In this document: one piece after another, positions 24,531 to 35,129 of the stretch | Layout: each line of letters starts with the position of its first letter | Numbering within the stretch: position 1 is the stretch's first letter | From: Lycorma delicatula | Lineage: Eukaryota > Arthropoda > Insecta > Hemiptera > Fulgoridae | Assembly (NCBI RefSeq): GCF_047948215.1 | Contig: NC_134455.1 | Coordinates: forward strand, 302,516,147 to 302,580,146 | Direction: 5' to 3' | Length of the DNA: 64,000 nt | Program-made: the position numbers and the translations under genes | Notes under the pieces: model-generated | What the model saw: the letters and a program-made list of their open reading frames with translations, nothing else | What the model was told of the DNA's origin: nothing | Databases searched by the model: none

Positions 24531-25373
24531 ATTATAATTAAATAAGAGATCGCGAAATATAGGAGATCGTGGTTCTAAAAAAGAAGCGTATCGACACCCT
24601 TCTCTCCCCGCTGGTCGGGATACAGGTTGTCGAGACTAAGCCGGCCGCAAAGTACCTCGGTATTATGATTGACCGGAAACTCAGCTTTGCTGGGCTGCTT
24701 CGGAGAGCCGTAACTGCTCTCAGCCGGCTCATGGAGAATGTCGGCGGACCGAACGCCAGCAGACGGCGATTGCTGATGTCCACGGTGCAATCCATCCTGT
24801 TATACGGGTCGGAAGTGTGGGCCCAGGCATTAAGAGCTGCAAGAAACTGGAAGCGGCTCGCCAGGTGCAACGCAGCGCAGCCTAGCGAGTCGCTTCCGCG
24901 TATTGGCGGTCTCCGAGCCTGCAGTACTGGTGGTCACCGGCGTCATACCCATAGCTATTTTGGAAAGGGAGCGCCAGGTGATCTACAGGAGGCGACGGGC
25001 AGGCGAAGACCGGTAAACCGGTCGAGGCGAGGGACACTAGAGGCGGATCTCGGAGCACTGAGCCCCCACAATATGGTTGCGATGATGCTCCGTAATCTGA
25101 GCAGCTGGGAAAGTGTAGCCCGATTCGTCGGCAACATTCTCAGGACCAAAACGGTTGACCTAGATAGTCCTGAAAATTAAATAGCACCTAATCAGGCTAG
25201 TGTAGAAGGACTCGACCGGAAGTAATGTGCTAATCGGTTCCGGGTCGAGTCGTAGTAGAAAGGGGAGTGGTTTTAGTCGGTAGTCTGCCGATAGTGATTG
25301 GATAATACCATTAGCGGGAGCCCGACACTCCGTGCGTAAATGCATTTCCACCTCACTCCGCAAAAAAAAAAAA
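24531..25373 (+). mobile_element. 5'-truncated R1-clade LINE with poly-A end
   Basis: A GC-rich island in AT-rich DNA. It encodes the C-terminal part of an R1-type ORF2, followed by a roughly 180-base 3' untranslated region and a 12-base A tail (25362-25373). The flanks ATTATTATTTA (24520-24530) and ATTATTATTTA (25375-25385) match and could be the target-site duplication, though the sequence is low in complexity. This is a standard 5'-truncated target-primed insertion. Confidence 0.75.
24545..25180 (+). pseudogene. R1-clade ORF2 C-terminal remnant
   Basis: The plus frame from 24569 shows KPAAKYLGIMIDRKLSF (post-catalytic KYLG block), LLMSTVQSILLYGSEVWAQA (the YGSEVW block) and, after frameshifting near 24870, AVSEPAVLVVTGVIPI then ILERERQVIYRRR. 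It ends in the original frame with LSSWESVARFVGNILRTK. These are consecutive segments of the region between RT and the C-terminus in R1/TRAS-type proteins. The two frame changes mean the long uninterrupted frame is partly shadow. No RT core is present. Confidence 0.8.
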
Positions 25374-25385
25374 TATTATTATTTA

Positions 25386-26315
25386 AAAAATACAATTAAT
25401 TAACACAACTGGCACAACAAATAGGATTTTTTTTAACAAGAACGTGGACAAACGTTGTTTAATATGTTAATTTTAAGAAATGATCAAAAATGTTCTAGAA
25501 GAAAATTAATAATTAAGCAAAGGAGGAAGCAGAATAAGTTATACAAAGTTCATAGATAATATGACACTGTTCAGCTGATGAAGGTCGCAGACACAACGTT
25601 GTTCGAGAACTAACAGTTTTGTCGATTCCGCAATAACGGGTTAGAAATTGTCAACAAATCAATGAACGGTGTTATAAACAACATACCAACGAAAATTACA
25701 TCATCAGCATAAAGATAATTTATTATTACAATTCTGTTCAGAATGTGGGAATGACGATGTCAGCTGTCTGTCGTGTAGTTCTCTTTGTGTGTTGGGTGTG
25801 TTAGCTTCGGTTGTGATGTGTACATTTTTTTTGTTATTAATATATCGTCGGGTTAAGCACTTTACAAGATTTAGGTTATCTAAAGACTTTATTTAATTTT
25901 TATTTACTGTTAGTGGTTGTTTCTGTATTGTCGGATATAATATATAAAAACTAAAATTAGATTATTTTTAAGTAAAATGTTGTGCTCGGTAAGACTGATC
26001 GTGCTATGTTTTCGTGCTGTACGTTAATTATGTGTTTGAATTCTTGTAACTTTTTATTTGTGAACGTAATGTTTATTCAATGCAGATTGTATTATTCTCA
26101 TTTTAGTCTTCTGTTTTTGTAGCATAAATATTATTAACCGTATTATTTTCCTTTAGTTTAGTATAGTTGATGCATAAACTCTTCTTGCGTTTCTGGTAAA
26201 ATTATAAATTTAACAAACTTTAAATAATGTTGATGTACTGTATTATTATTTTTCTTCCTCTTTCGTAATCACTACCCAATACAGACCATCAGATCCTCTC
26301 AGAACAGACACCTAT
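25386..26315. other. AT-rich DNA, no gene seen
   Basis: A GT-rich stretch at about 25755-25830 stands out, but no frame, splice pattern or element is recognisable. Confidence 0.45.
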
Positions 26316-26319
26316 AGAG

Positions 26320-26640
26320 GATATGATCTCATAACTTGAAGATATAAATAGATAAATCACAAATTTTAGCATGAAAATGAATGTTAGAAGAACAGAAATA
26401 AATCAGGTAGGAGAGAAAACACCAATCAACATTTACTCAAAAGAAGGAAAAATTGAATAAGAACATTGAACAAGAAAATTGAACATCACAGATACTGAGT
26501 CCGATGATATCAGAAACTTGCAAATGTGAAAGTGAAATAAAACTAAGAATAGTAATGACTAAGGAAGCCTCATGATACAAACAAACTCCTAATCTGTATA
26601 ACATGAAAACGTATACCTGAAGAAGAATTTTCTAAAGTAT
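26320..26640 (+). pseudogene. Decayed LINE reverse-transcriptase scrap
   Basis: Across two frames the plus strand gives LEDINR then ITNFSMKMNVRRTEINQVGE, and ISETCKCESEIKLRIVMTKE. These resemble the I-x-K-T-K-V block after the catalytic box and the D-G-x-C-x-x-E-I-K-x-R-I-x-M-A-K-E block of RTE/CR1-like LINEs. Stops are frequent. Short and degraded, so only moderately supported. Confidence 0.5.
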
Positions 26641-26739
26641 TATGTTTAAAGTGTATTTCTGTATGTATTTCTTAATAAAGTAACATACAAAAAAAGAGAT
26701 AGGAAAGAGTACAAATTATATTATAGGTGACTAGCTGAC

Positions 26740-27465
26740 GTGGCATTGCTTCGCATTGAATATATATATATATATATATATTAAATGAACACAATTGGAA
26801 GTTTGATAAAACATTAAAAAACTGAACAGTACGTAACTTCACAAAATCTAATCTTTCACTTTTCCCTTTTCCATTTTTTCCCGAATATAAATCGGTCCAG
26901 TAGTTTTTAGTCTATAGCGGACGCACATGCGAACATTGCTTTTTACATATATAGAATAAGAAAATCAGACCGTATATTTGTTTGTTTCGTAAATATCTCG
27001 ACACCGGCGCCACCTAGCGGGTATGGTTTTTGCAAAAAAATTTATTTTCACTTAACTAATATATAACCTGAATATGTGTCAAATCCGTCCAAAATTCAAA
27101 TTTTCCAAATATCTCAACCCCAGCGCCATCTAGCGGGTCCATTTCTCAGAAAGGTCTTTTTTCCATGTAACACGTATTCTGAATATGAGCCAAATCGGAC
27201 CATAAATATATTTTTATCAAAATATCTCGATCCCAGCGCCACGTAGCGGGTCCATATTTGCAAAAAAATTTCTTTTCACGTAACTAATTTATATTCTGAA
27301 TATGAGCTACATCGGACCGTAATAAAATTTTCTTCAATATCACGACTCCAGCACTACCTAGCGGGTCCAAACTAATTCAGAAACCTTCGCGGGCGTGCGC
27401 ACAACAAATCACCAAAGAGGAACGCATACGGGACAAACATTAATTTATTAGATATATATATAAGA
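26740..27465. repeat. Interspersed repeat with about 115-bp tandem units, bounded by AT tracts
   Basis: Four units of about 115 bases. TAGCGG occurs at 27015, 27131, 27244 and 27359, spacings of 116, 113 and 115. Each unit carries AAATATCTCGA-like sequence, GCGCCACCTAGCGGGTCC-like sequence and CTGAATATGAGCCAAATCGG-like sequence, with substitutions. The block begins after GCATTGCTTCGCATTGAA and an AT tract (26760-26782) and ends near a second AT tract (about 27450-27461). Non-coding. A single related motif is seen near 6560. Confidence 0.8.
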
Positions 27466-28340
27466 TATAAGAGGAAATGGTATTTATCTGGAATCAGAAA
27501 ATTTTGCGCAAATGAAGGGAATGGAGATCAACGTAATGCAAGGGACCTGTCTCAGCTCAATTAACATATAATAATATACACTAGTAGTAAGTGCATAGAG
27601 AAGCAGTAAGTCAGTATAAATGAAAAAATTTGATCACAGAATAACACAATCAAGGACAATCTTTTAATTCATATTTTAGTTTTTTTTTCTTGTAGTTAAT
27701 AAAAAAATGAATTTAAAAAAATGAAAAGTTATATGGATTAACTAGATATAGTTAAAGTTAATTTAACAGTAAAACAAAGTTAACCAATTGTGGAAAAAGT
27801 AGTTAATGGTAAGTTAAATATTAAGATAGCAAAGAAAACATTTTACATTAAGAAAGAAGGGTTTTTTTAATTTATTAAATTGAAATTAAATTGTTTAGGA
27901 TGAAGGATATACAGAAGATATTTAAAGCATGTTACTAAATGGAAAAATAAATTAAAAGGTCATTTTACTTGTTCAGATCTTCTGCTTCCAAATTTTCTTA
28001 GATTTCTTTCAAATTTCTACTTAAAAATTTCATACATATTTTCCTATTTCAATATAACTACTCTTTTACTAAATGAGACTTTCAGTAACAGGTCAGCAGA
28101 ATTTATGTTGTTTGTTTCAGAAGGGGTTAATTGCATAAAAAGGAAATAAAAACAGGAACTCATATTAAACCGTGAACTAGATATTATTTGTTAGAAAGGG
28201 AATTTACTACTACTGAACTGAAGCAGCATTACCAGTAAGTTGTTTTATAACAGGATAAGATAGATTAATTCAATGTTCACTCTATTAGGCCCTGTCTTTC
28301 TCATTATTGTGACACATGCAAGCATCTGACATATATACTT
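27466..28340. other. AT-rich DNA, no gene seen
   Basis: No supported gene or recognisable element. Confidence 0.5.
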
Positions 28341-28373
28341 CACTATTCAAAGCAGCTTTCTGTAAGAACAATA

Positions 28374-28640
28374 ATGTTTATTATACAGGTAGTCCCTGTG
28401 ATGAATAGTGTGAAGGTGTCACTTTTTGTAGGGCTGAATGTCAGTGCAACTGGTATGCTGATTGTAGCACAGATTGGCACTGAGGATTTCAATGTTAACA
28501 ATGACTTATTAGTAAAACTGGGAAAACACCATTTATTGCCAGTCTGGAGTAATAATACAGTGCTGGTTGGTGGACATTGGGTTGCAGCAATTAGTTTTTT
28601 TGATGAAACCAACTCTGTTAAAGCTGTAAATCAACTGTAA
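28374..28640. other. Segment open on both strands, unassigned
   Basis: An 88-codon plus frame and an 89-codon minus frame overlap almost completely, in a stretch less AT-rich than its surroundings. The plus frame reads VSLFVGLNVSATGMLIVAQI then GGHWVAAISFFDE. The minus frame is Thr/Ser-rich. I recognise neither. It could be a decayed transposon segment, since a transposase scrap follows at 28940, or an old exon. No convincing splice or initiation context. Confidence 0.3.
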
Positions 28641-28939
28641 AGGTAATTCCTTCATCACTTCAGCATATCAAGGTATGGTGGGAGTCAGAAACAATTCAAA
28701 AAAAATTTTGAATGGGTCAGTTGGTAAAAAAATACTTCTAAAGCAACCCGTGTTGGCCAACGTGAAAACAAGTCAGCATACTGTTACTTTCTCGATGATC
28801 CTTAGAGCTTTTATTGACAAACCGCAATTTCATTATTATAAATTACAAATGCTATAAAACATTTTACTTAAGATCAATAAAATAAACTTTTACAATATTA
28901 TACGTAAAATTATAACAGTAGATTCAAATTTTCTGTTTC

Positions 28940-29180
28940 ATTGATCATGAGTGACAAAGCTCGTGTTCTTTTAGATAGTTTTGTGAACAAACTGAATATG
29001 AAGAACTGGACACCTAACAATCCTCATAAATTTATTTAAGAACAATTGCATTGTGTGGTCTGGTGTTGGACAGTTCAGAATTGTGGAACTGTTTTTCTTT
29101 GAAAACAAGACAAGAGAAACTTTTACTGCAAATTCAGAAATTATTTTGCTGTGCTGCAAAAACTGCCAGATAACATATTG
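28940..29180 (+). pseudogene. Tc1/mariner-type transposase scrap
   Basis: The plus strand gives MSDKARVLLDSFVNKLNMKN, then WTPNNPHKF and, after a frame change, VWSGVGQFRIVELFFFENK. In related insect transposases the corresponding blocks are SDEAHFHLxGxVNKQNxRxW, NPH and VWCGV...GPFFFE. The first catalytic Asp block is therefore recognisable but mutated (DEA to DKA), and the middle of the DDE domain is present. It stops near 29180 with no further match, so the piece is a short fragment. Confidence 0.65.
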
Positions 29181-30080
29181 TTTTCTCCTTCAATGACCGC
29201 CATAGACAGCATATATTTTATTGGTACACAGATTTTCAAACTGATATTGTAAAAAATTGTATTAAGCTGGTTCTGTTTTTTTTTTTTTTTTAATATTATT
29301 ATTTTTTATAAACTGCAAATTAGTTCTAAAGACACATCATTTATGTTTATTGCCTTATGTTCATTTTTACTTTTTAATGGGCTGTAAAATGCTTATCTCA
29401 TTTCACATCTCATGTAAAATATGAACTTTTGTTTTTTCCCTTTTGGTGTGAGTATGGCTCTCACCTGCTTCTTTTCTGTTCATTTATGTTTATATATTAG
29501 TTATTTATATTATATATTTATTATTATTATTATTATTATTTTACGAGTATTTATTATTGTTATTAAATATTTTTTATTACCTATATATTTCTTATATATT
29601 ATACGGACTTGTCTCAACATTTGTTCTGACTACTTTAGTTTTGAAATAAGCTTTTCAAAAATCTTCACCAATAAAACTTGGTTTGTATTTAATTTAAAAT
29701 TAAATAAAAATGTTAAATTATCATCACTGATCATGGACAAGAATATAAAAAAGTAACCACATGTTTTTATAAGTCTAATAAGCTGATTTTTTTTTTACGA
29801 CACTATACTTTCTATATTCACGGTAAAATGAGCCAAATTTTTGTAAAAAAAATATTAATTGATAACTTTATTTTTTCCTATACTCTGATGCTGGTGGATT
29901 GGAGTATTAACTCCATAAGCCCTCTTCCTCGTCCCTAATGTTAATGTTAAGAAAGTTTAGTAATTTTTTAACTAGTTTCAAACGAATACTGGTTTACTAT
30001 ACCTTTATAATTCCGTCTATGATTGTCCTTCATGATTACGTCTTAGATATGCAAGAATCAGTAAGAAAAATCTGACGATA
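29181..30080. other. AT-rich DNA with ATT microsatellite
   Basis: An ATT/TTA tract lies at about 29518-29542. The open plus frame at 29421-29756 is low-complexity and I do not call it a gene. Confidence 0.5.
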
Positions 30081-30086
30081 CAATTA

Positions 30087-30133
30087 TAGGACTTTCCGGT
30101 ACCCGGCTAAAGCCGCATTCCGGGAAAATCCTA
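30087..30133. other. Imperfect hairpin, 13-bp stem
   Basis: TAGGACTTTCCGG at the left and CCGGGAAAATCCTA at the right pair with one mismatch and one bulge. A short GGCTAAAGCC lies inside the loop. It precedes the second hAT copy by about 200 bases. Function unknown; it is probably part of a repeat. Confidence 0.65.
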
Positions 30134-30229
30134 TACTGTGGTTTGCTTCTGATGCACGGCTTACAAATTCAACTTAAATATTTATCATTTTATTTAAATA
30201 GATTTTTTTTCTTTTATAATTCAATGATT

Positions 30230-30305
30230 CTAATTAAAGCGCGTGCGCATACCGTATTTAACTCACGCGGGTGTGGCGGTACTAGCGGTGACGGTCGACA
30301 CTAAC
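30230..30305. other. CpG-rich patch
   Basis: About ten CpG dinucleotides in 75 bases, including GCGCGTGCGC and ACGCGGGTGTGGCGG, against a CpG-poor background. It lies just outside the left end of the inverted hAT copy. No gene recognised. Confidence 0.5.
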
Positions 30306-30649
30306 GAAATAATGTGATTTCACAACTTATATCAATGTCTCTCAAACTGTGAATCGCGCCCTTCTAAGGGGCGTGATAGCACTAAATTTGGGACACGAGC
30401 ATATCGTACAGAAAATATTATTAAAAAAATGTATTAATTTACTGAAAGGAAAGCAAAACAAAATACATTCTGACATAATAAATAATAAAAACCACATTTA
30501 CAGTGATATAATACACTTATAGACAGATCTGTACCAGTACTACACAATGTAGTTAATAATTAACTTATCTAAATAATATTAACTTATTATTTAATAATTA
30601 ACTTACTAAATTAAAAACAAGTTTAATAATTATTAGTGACTCCCTTGAG

Positions 30650-31980
30650 CCTGTCTTGCAGAGCAAAGCTTTTCGAAGGAAGATTTAATATCAGAAATAG
30701 ACACTCTGAGTTCTTTTTCTATATTTAGCTGAGATCTACATTTTGACTTCAAAGCAAAATATCCGGTTTCGCAAGGTAGGATGTTGAAAATGGTAATAAT
30801 ATAAGAAATGCTCTAGTTTTCAGTGAGGAAAGTCATCATCCATCTCTGACCAATATTCAAAGAGTGATTTATTACTAAATTTTCTTTTTGGCTAAATGAT
30901 TTTCAATGGTTACTAAAACAACTTTCACATGTTATTCTTCAGCCTTGTAAGTTTTAACATATTCATCTATATTTGCAAACATTTCTAAGTTTTTGCTTTA
31001 AATTTCTGCTCCACATTCAATTTTGGGCAAAAAGCATTAACTTTATCACTCATATCCGACATATGTGTATTTGCTGCTTGGAGTTGAAGATTCAAGATAT
31101 TTAATTTCCCGAATATGTTGACCAGTAGCTCAATTTCATCAAAAATAAATCATCTCGTTGCTTCTAGGCTACCGGTCGGTTTTCCTCTTCTAAAAAAAAG
31201 GCGATTTTATCTCAATCTCTCAATCATAAACAAGTCCCAAAACTTTCCCACGTGATAACCATCTTGCCTCGCAATAAAATGGTAACGCTGAATGTACAGC
31301 ATCCATGTCTTTACAAATGCAAGAAAAGAATCTTGATTTATAGGTCTCATTTTTATGTAATTTACTACGGTTACAACCACCATTAGTACAATATTCAGAC
31401 CAGAGCTCATTTCTTTGGAAGCCAGCCAGAGCTTCTCTGTGGCTCATGCAACATGTCCAGACATGCTACAGAGATTTTTGTTTCACAAGTGCTTGTTTAC
31501 TTTGGAATCTTCCAGACAATGAACGAGCATCATCAATGCATATTCTGATGCAATTTTTCCACTCTATGTTTGTCTCATTTGTAAAATCATTTAAGATAGG
31601 AAATAATGGGAGTGGTGTTGCTTTGAGTTCTATTACTTTGCTGAAAAGTAGTTCTTCTACTGCTGACGTACCATCTCAAAATTGAATATAGGCAATGAAA
31701 TGAGCATCTTTTTTCTATCCGTTGCCTCATCAAGCTGAAATGAAAACAATTTGTCACGCAACATCCTGAAAAACTAAGACTGTTCTTGTTCAGCTATATC
31801 ACCAATTCAACGAGCAACAGTATCATTTGATAGAGGTATGGACTGCAATTGTTTGGTAAAATTATCTCCAAACATAGTTTTTACAATCTCATTTGCAGCT
31901 GGAAAAAATAAGCTCTTTACCAATGATGCGAAGGTTTTTATATCTGGCTGTTTATATATGGCAAGTAATTTTTGTGTGCA
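30650..31980 (-). pseudogene. hAT transposase remnant, copy 2
   Basis: The minus strand carries the same blocks as copy 1. PLSNDTVAR lies near 31807, then the region whose shadow frame at 31446-31685 is identical in translation to that of copy 1. CCMSHREALAGFQ and ARWLSRGKVLGLVYD follow, and the C-terminal dimerisation region lies near 30700-30850. It shares long runs of identity with copy 1 but has different small indels, for example around 31200. Broken by stops and frameshifts, and the N-terminal part is missing because of the nested insertion. Confidence 0.75.
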
Positions 31981-31989
31981 AGAACTGCT

Positions 31990-32880
31990 GAACATAATTG
32001 ATGGGCTCTCCCCTTCGAGGGATGAATTACTCCTAGAGGTAAAAGGCTGGGCTGGGACTGCACTGCTGTTTACCGATGCAGAAATGGAGGCTACGATCAC
32101 ACGAATATCGTCGACCAGGGCGCCTGGCCCGGATCTCCTGCCCTAATATGGATATCAAGGTGGCGGCTCGGGCTGAGCCAGAGACGTTTTTAGAGACATA
32201 CAACGCCTGTCTTATCCAGGCAGTTTTTCCTGGGAGATGGAAGCGTCAGCGGCTGGTGTTAATTCCTAAACCGGGGAGAGATTTGGCAATTTCCTCCTCG
32301 TACCGGCCGCTGGCGATGATTGAAGAGCTACGAAGGTACTGGAACGTATGCTTCAGAAAGGCTAGTTGGTATACTGGAAGAGTATGACGGGCTGTCCGCG
32401 AATCAGTATGGATTTCGGCGGGGTAAGTCCGCCCGTCCTCACTGCTGTCTGCGATTTGGCCGGGAGAGCCTTGAGGAGAGGTGATGGTAGGATCTGCGAC
32501 CTGGTTACATTGGACATACGAAAAGCGTTTAATTTCATTCACCACTCAGCAATAATGGGAGCAATGGAGGATCTTCGTGTCCCTTCTTACCTGCGACGGA
32601 TAGTGCGAAATTACCTCACTGGACGTCAGATGATCTTTAAACTGCTTGATGGATATGTTGAGAAGAACCTCAGTAGAGGGGTGCCACAGGGGTCGGTGCT
32701 TGGACCGACCCTCTGGAACATGGCTTATAATGCAATGTTTCGGGTTGTTCTCCCACAAACAGTTACATTATTTGGCTACGCAGATGATATAGCGTTGCAA
32801 GTGGAGGCAGAAACAAGGTATGACGCTGTAGCCAAAATAAATGAGTCGTATACAAGGATTAATGGATCATATTAGTGGAT
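31990..32880 (+). pseudogene. R1-clade reverse-transcriptase fragment nested in hAT
   Basis: The plus strand contains a near-complete RT core in pieces of different frames: LLFTDAEMEATITRISSTRA then APGPD (domain 0/1), VFPGRWKRQRLVLIPKPGRD, SSYRPLAMI, CDLVTLDIRKAFNFIHHSAI (first catalytic Asp in the xDIxxAF block), SRGVPQGSVLGPTLW, and LFGYADDIALQVEAE (the catalytic Y-A-D-D). Order and spacing match R1/TRAS-type ORF2. Frame breaks lie near 32140 and 32380, and the frame stops at 32873. It is GC-rich relative to the surrounding hAT sequence and has no poly-A or 3' end here, so it is an internal fragment. Confidence 0.8.
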
Positions 32881-33008
32881 AGCAGAAGGATCTTCTGCAA
32901 TATCGAGGATCTACTCCATATTGCAGAAAGATCTGCAATAGATCTCTAGCTGGAATAGAATGAGGTGCAGCATTTATGGGGGTACACGTAATCATTTATG
33001 AGGTGCAG

Positions 33009-33038
33009 AACGTTTGCGCAGATCGTCGCGCAAACGTT
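33009..33038. other. Perfect 11-bp stem palindrome inside hAT copy 2
   Basis: AACGTTTGCGC and GCGCAAACGTT flank an 8-base loop. The aligned position in hAT copy 1 (about 18725-18760) lacks this symmetry. Confidence 0.75.
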
Positions 33039-33364
33039 CCAGAATGTTTGAGACAAATCGGTACTTCTCCTGAAGCCGCGAGAATGTCCGATATGGTGGA
33101 CATAAGACAGAGAGCAATAGAGAAGTATCGATTCTGGTTTTGACACTGCAGCGGTCAGTGTTGCTAAATATCAATAAATTTACTTATTCTTCGTAATTTG
33201 TAAGCTTCGTAATTAAGGTTGTCGTGTAGCTTCAGCGTCAAAATTCTCAAAATACTTTATTATTGTATACATTGTTATTGTATGAGAGGGGGCGCTAAGA
33301 AAATTGATTGAAAATTTGGTCGCATATACTGAAAGGTTAAGAAACGCTAACTTGCATAGAACAA

Positions 33365-33475
33365 GTTTCGCTTGTACGGTCGACATACTGGTGGCGGGAG
33401 TCTTAAATCACCAGGTTCCGAGTAAACCGGGCGATCGAGTTTGAGACCCAGCCAGACCGTGTTACTTTTTTATAG
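33365..33475. other. CpG-rich patch, possibly tRNA-like
   Basis: Adjacent to the right end of hAT copy 2. It contains TGGTGGCGGGAG, then GATCGAGTTTGAGACCC about 40 bases later and a T run. These vaguely resemble A and B boxes and a Pol III terminator, so a tRNA-derived SINE is possible. I could not fold a credible tRNA from it. Confidence 0.3.
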
Positions 33476-33599
33476 ATTAAATATTATTCATTTATTTAAT
33501 TCTACCGCGTTCATTGCTATGTTACATCACAACATAGCAACAGTTTAGAGCATTCTTTGGAGTGGAGTTGCGATTTTTCAAAAATATTTTTTTAATTTT

Positions 33600-33990
33600 T
33601 AACTTTGCCTAAGAAAAATATAACCATAATTAGGTGAAATCTCGAGATACTGAGAGTCAACTTGTTCTACAGCCTCACCCCCTGGACCTTTTAAGTTGAA
33701 AATGTATCGGCATCAATACTTCATGTATAAAAGTAATCTGACCAAGTTTGGTCAAAATCGGTCCGTTAGTTCTGGAGATATAAGGTGATTTAGAGGCCAA
33801 CACCGAACATACACTCGCACATACGAACATTATCATTCGGAAAATTTTTATCCATTTTTTTGGGTTTGTTAGATGTTAAGACCCGGTGAAAACCACATAT
33901 GCCCAAATCGGACCGATTACAGTACTTTTTCCTTCTAGCGCTATTTTGATGGGAAAGTAAAATTAAATAATTTTTTTTTTAAACAAAACT
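33600..33990. repeat. Probable repeat remnant
   Basis: Carries AAATCGGTCCGTTAGTTCTG and CCCAAATCGGACCGATTACA, phrases that recur in other repeats of this window (26.7-27.4 kb and 6.8 kb). Non-coding, family unknown. Confidence 0.4.
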
Positions 33991-35125
33991 GACGGTAGTA
34001 GGTATAAATAGTACTATCTAAAACAGAGCGATATAATTTTACGGAATATCTAAATCTGGCAAAGGATTACTTTACTATAAGTTATTTATTTAGTAAATAT
34101 TATCCTAAAATTTTTTATTCTATTCTACCATAACTTTTGTAATTCATAAAAAAAGTATTATGGTAAGTTCTGGACTCTAACCCCCATCAGACTCAACATT
34201 TTTCATCTGCAATCAAATATTTATGGCGCACAATTTGCAAGATTTGAGATTAATTAATAGTCTAAAAATTAAAAGACTGAAAATACTTTTTCATGTCTTT
34301 TTTACTTTTTCATGTAAATTTTCAAAAAATTTACAACTGTGGCTCATTATTTTACATTAATTTAACGTACACTATTTATTTTTGTTACAACTTTATTTTT
34401 GTTATTATTATATCTAGTAATTATTAAAAGGATAACAAAAGAAGTAAAGCAAATCGCCTTGCACGATAATTGTACGTCAAACTAGAAGGTAAAAGTTAAA
34501 TCTACATGTGATGTAAAGGGTTTTCGTGCGGTATGGATTTGGAGCACCAATAATTGGTTTAAAGCTGTTACATTACACTTGAGGTAATCGTTAGCCTGCT
34601 ATTTAAAGTAAATCTTAAAAAATGTAAACGAAAAAACTTTTGAGCACGAAAATGGAAGTGTTTCAGTATATAGAGATCTGTAATCTGAAACACGCTACGT
34701 GTTTTAAGATCCGAGGATTACCATTTTTTAAACGGGAATAAGCGCTCACCTTTTTTTTAAAACATTCATCTGTTGAAAAAAAAATGCATATATATACTAG
34801 CGCTCCCCTTCGCGAATTCACCTGCAATATTTTTTTTAGTAGCAAACTTATTTATCTATAAAAAAAATTATTTAATCAAGAATATTGCTTTTAGATTTTC
34901 ATATTTGAGAATTACTTCCAATCCTTCACCCCATGAGACAAATTTTCCCCGCCCTTGCATCGCCAGTAGCTGTGTATTCGTACATGAGAGGAGAGAGAGA
35001 TTGAAAAGACATGTACTATCTCCTACAATGGGTGTAATTGTGTGAGATATAATTCTCCATTAACATTTAAATATTCTCTAAAAAATTATGTGCATTAGAT
35101 TAATTAATTAATTTTGATGCACTTC
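33991..35125. other. AT-rich DNA, no gene seen
   Basis: Short overlapping frames near 34663-35045 show no recognisable domain. Confidence 0.45.
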
Positions 35126-35129
35126 TAAC

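Larger units (their letters stand above)
30332..33348 (-). mobile_element. hAT transposon, copy 2 (minus), with nested R1 fragment
   Basis: Inverted counterpart of the element at 18418-20983. The left end reads CAATGTCTCTCAAACTGTGA (hAT-type terminus) and the right end reads CTTTCAGTATATGC when reversed, matching copy 1 near 18431. The flanks AACTTATA (30324-30331) and AACTTGCA (33349-33356) match at 6 of 8 bases and are a possible target duplication. The segment equivalent to copy 1 bases of about 18800-19230 is replaced here by an R1-clade RT fragment (about 31985-32945). Confidence 0.75.

Noticed and set aside
24538..25149. Minus frames of 110, 71 and 64 codons in the GC-rich island
   Set aside because: They are shadows of the R1 ORF2 C-terminus on the plus strand; high GC content lengthens antisense frames.
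31446..31685. 79-codon plus frame identical to a minus frame at 19526-19765
   Set aside because: The identity reflects the two inverted hAT copies. The frame is antisense to the transposase and not a conserved gene.
34773..35045. 90-codon plus frame next to a CpG-rich block
   Set aside because: No recognisable domain, no orthologous motif, and the composition matches non-coding flank.
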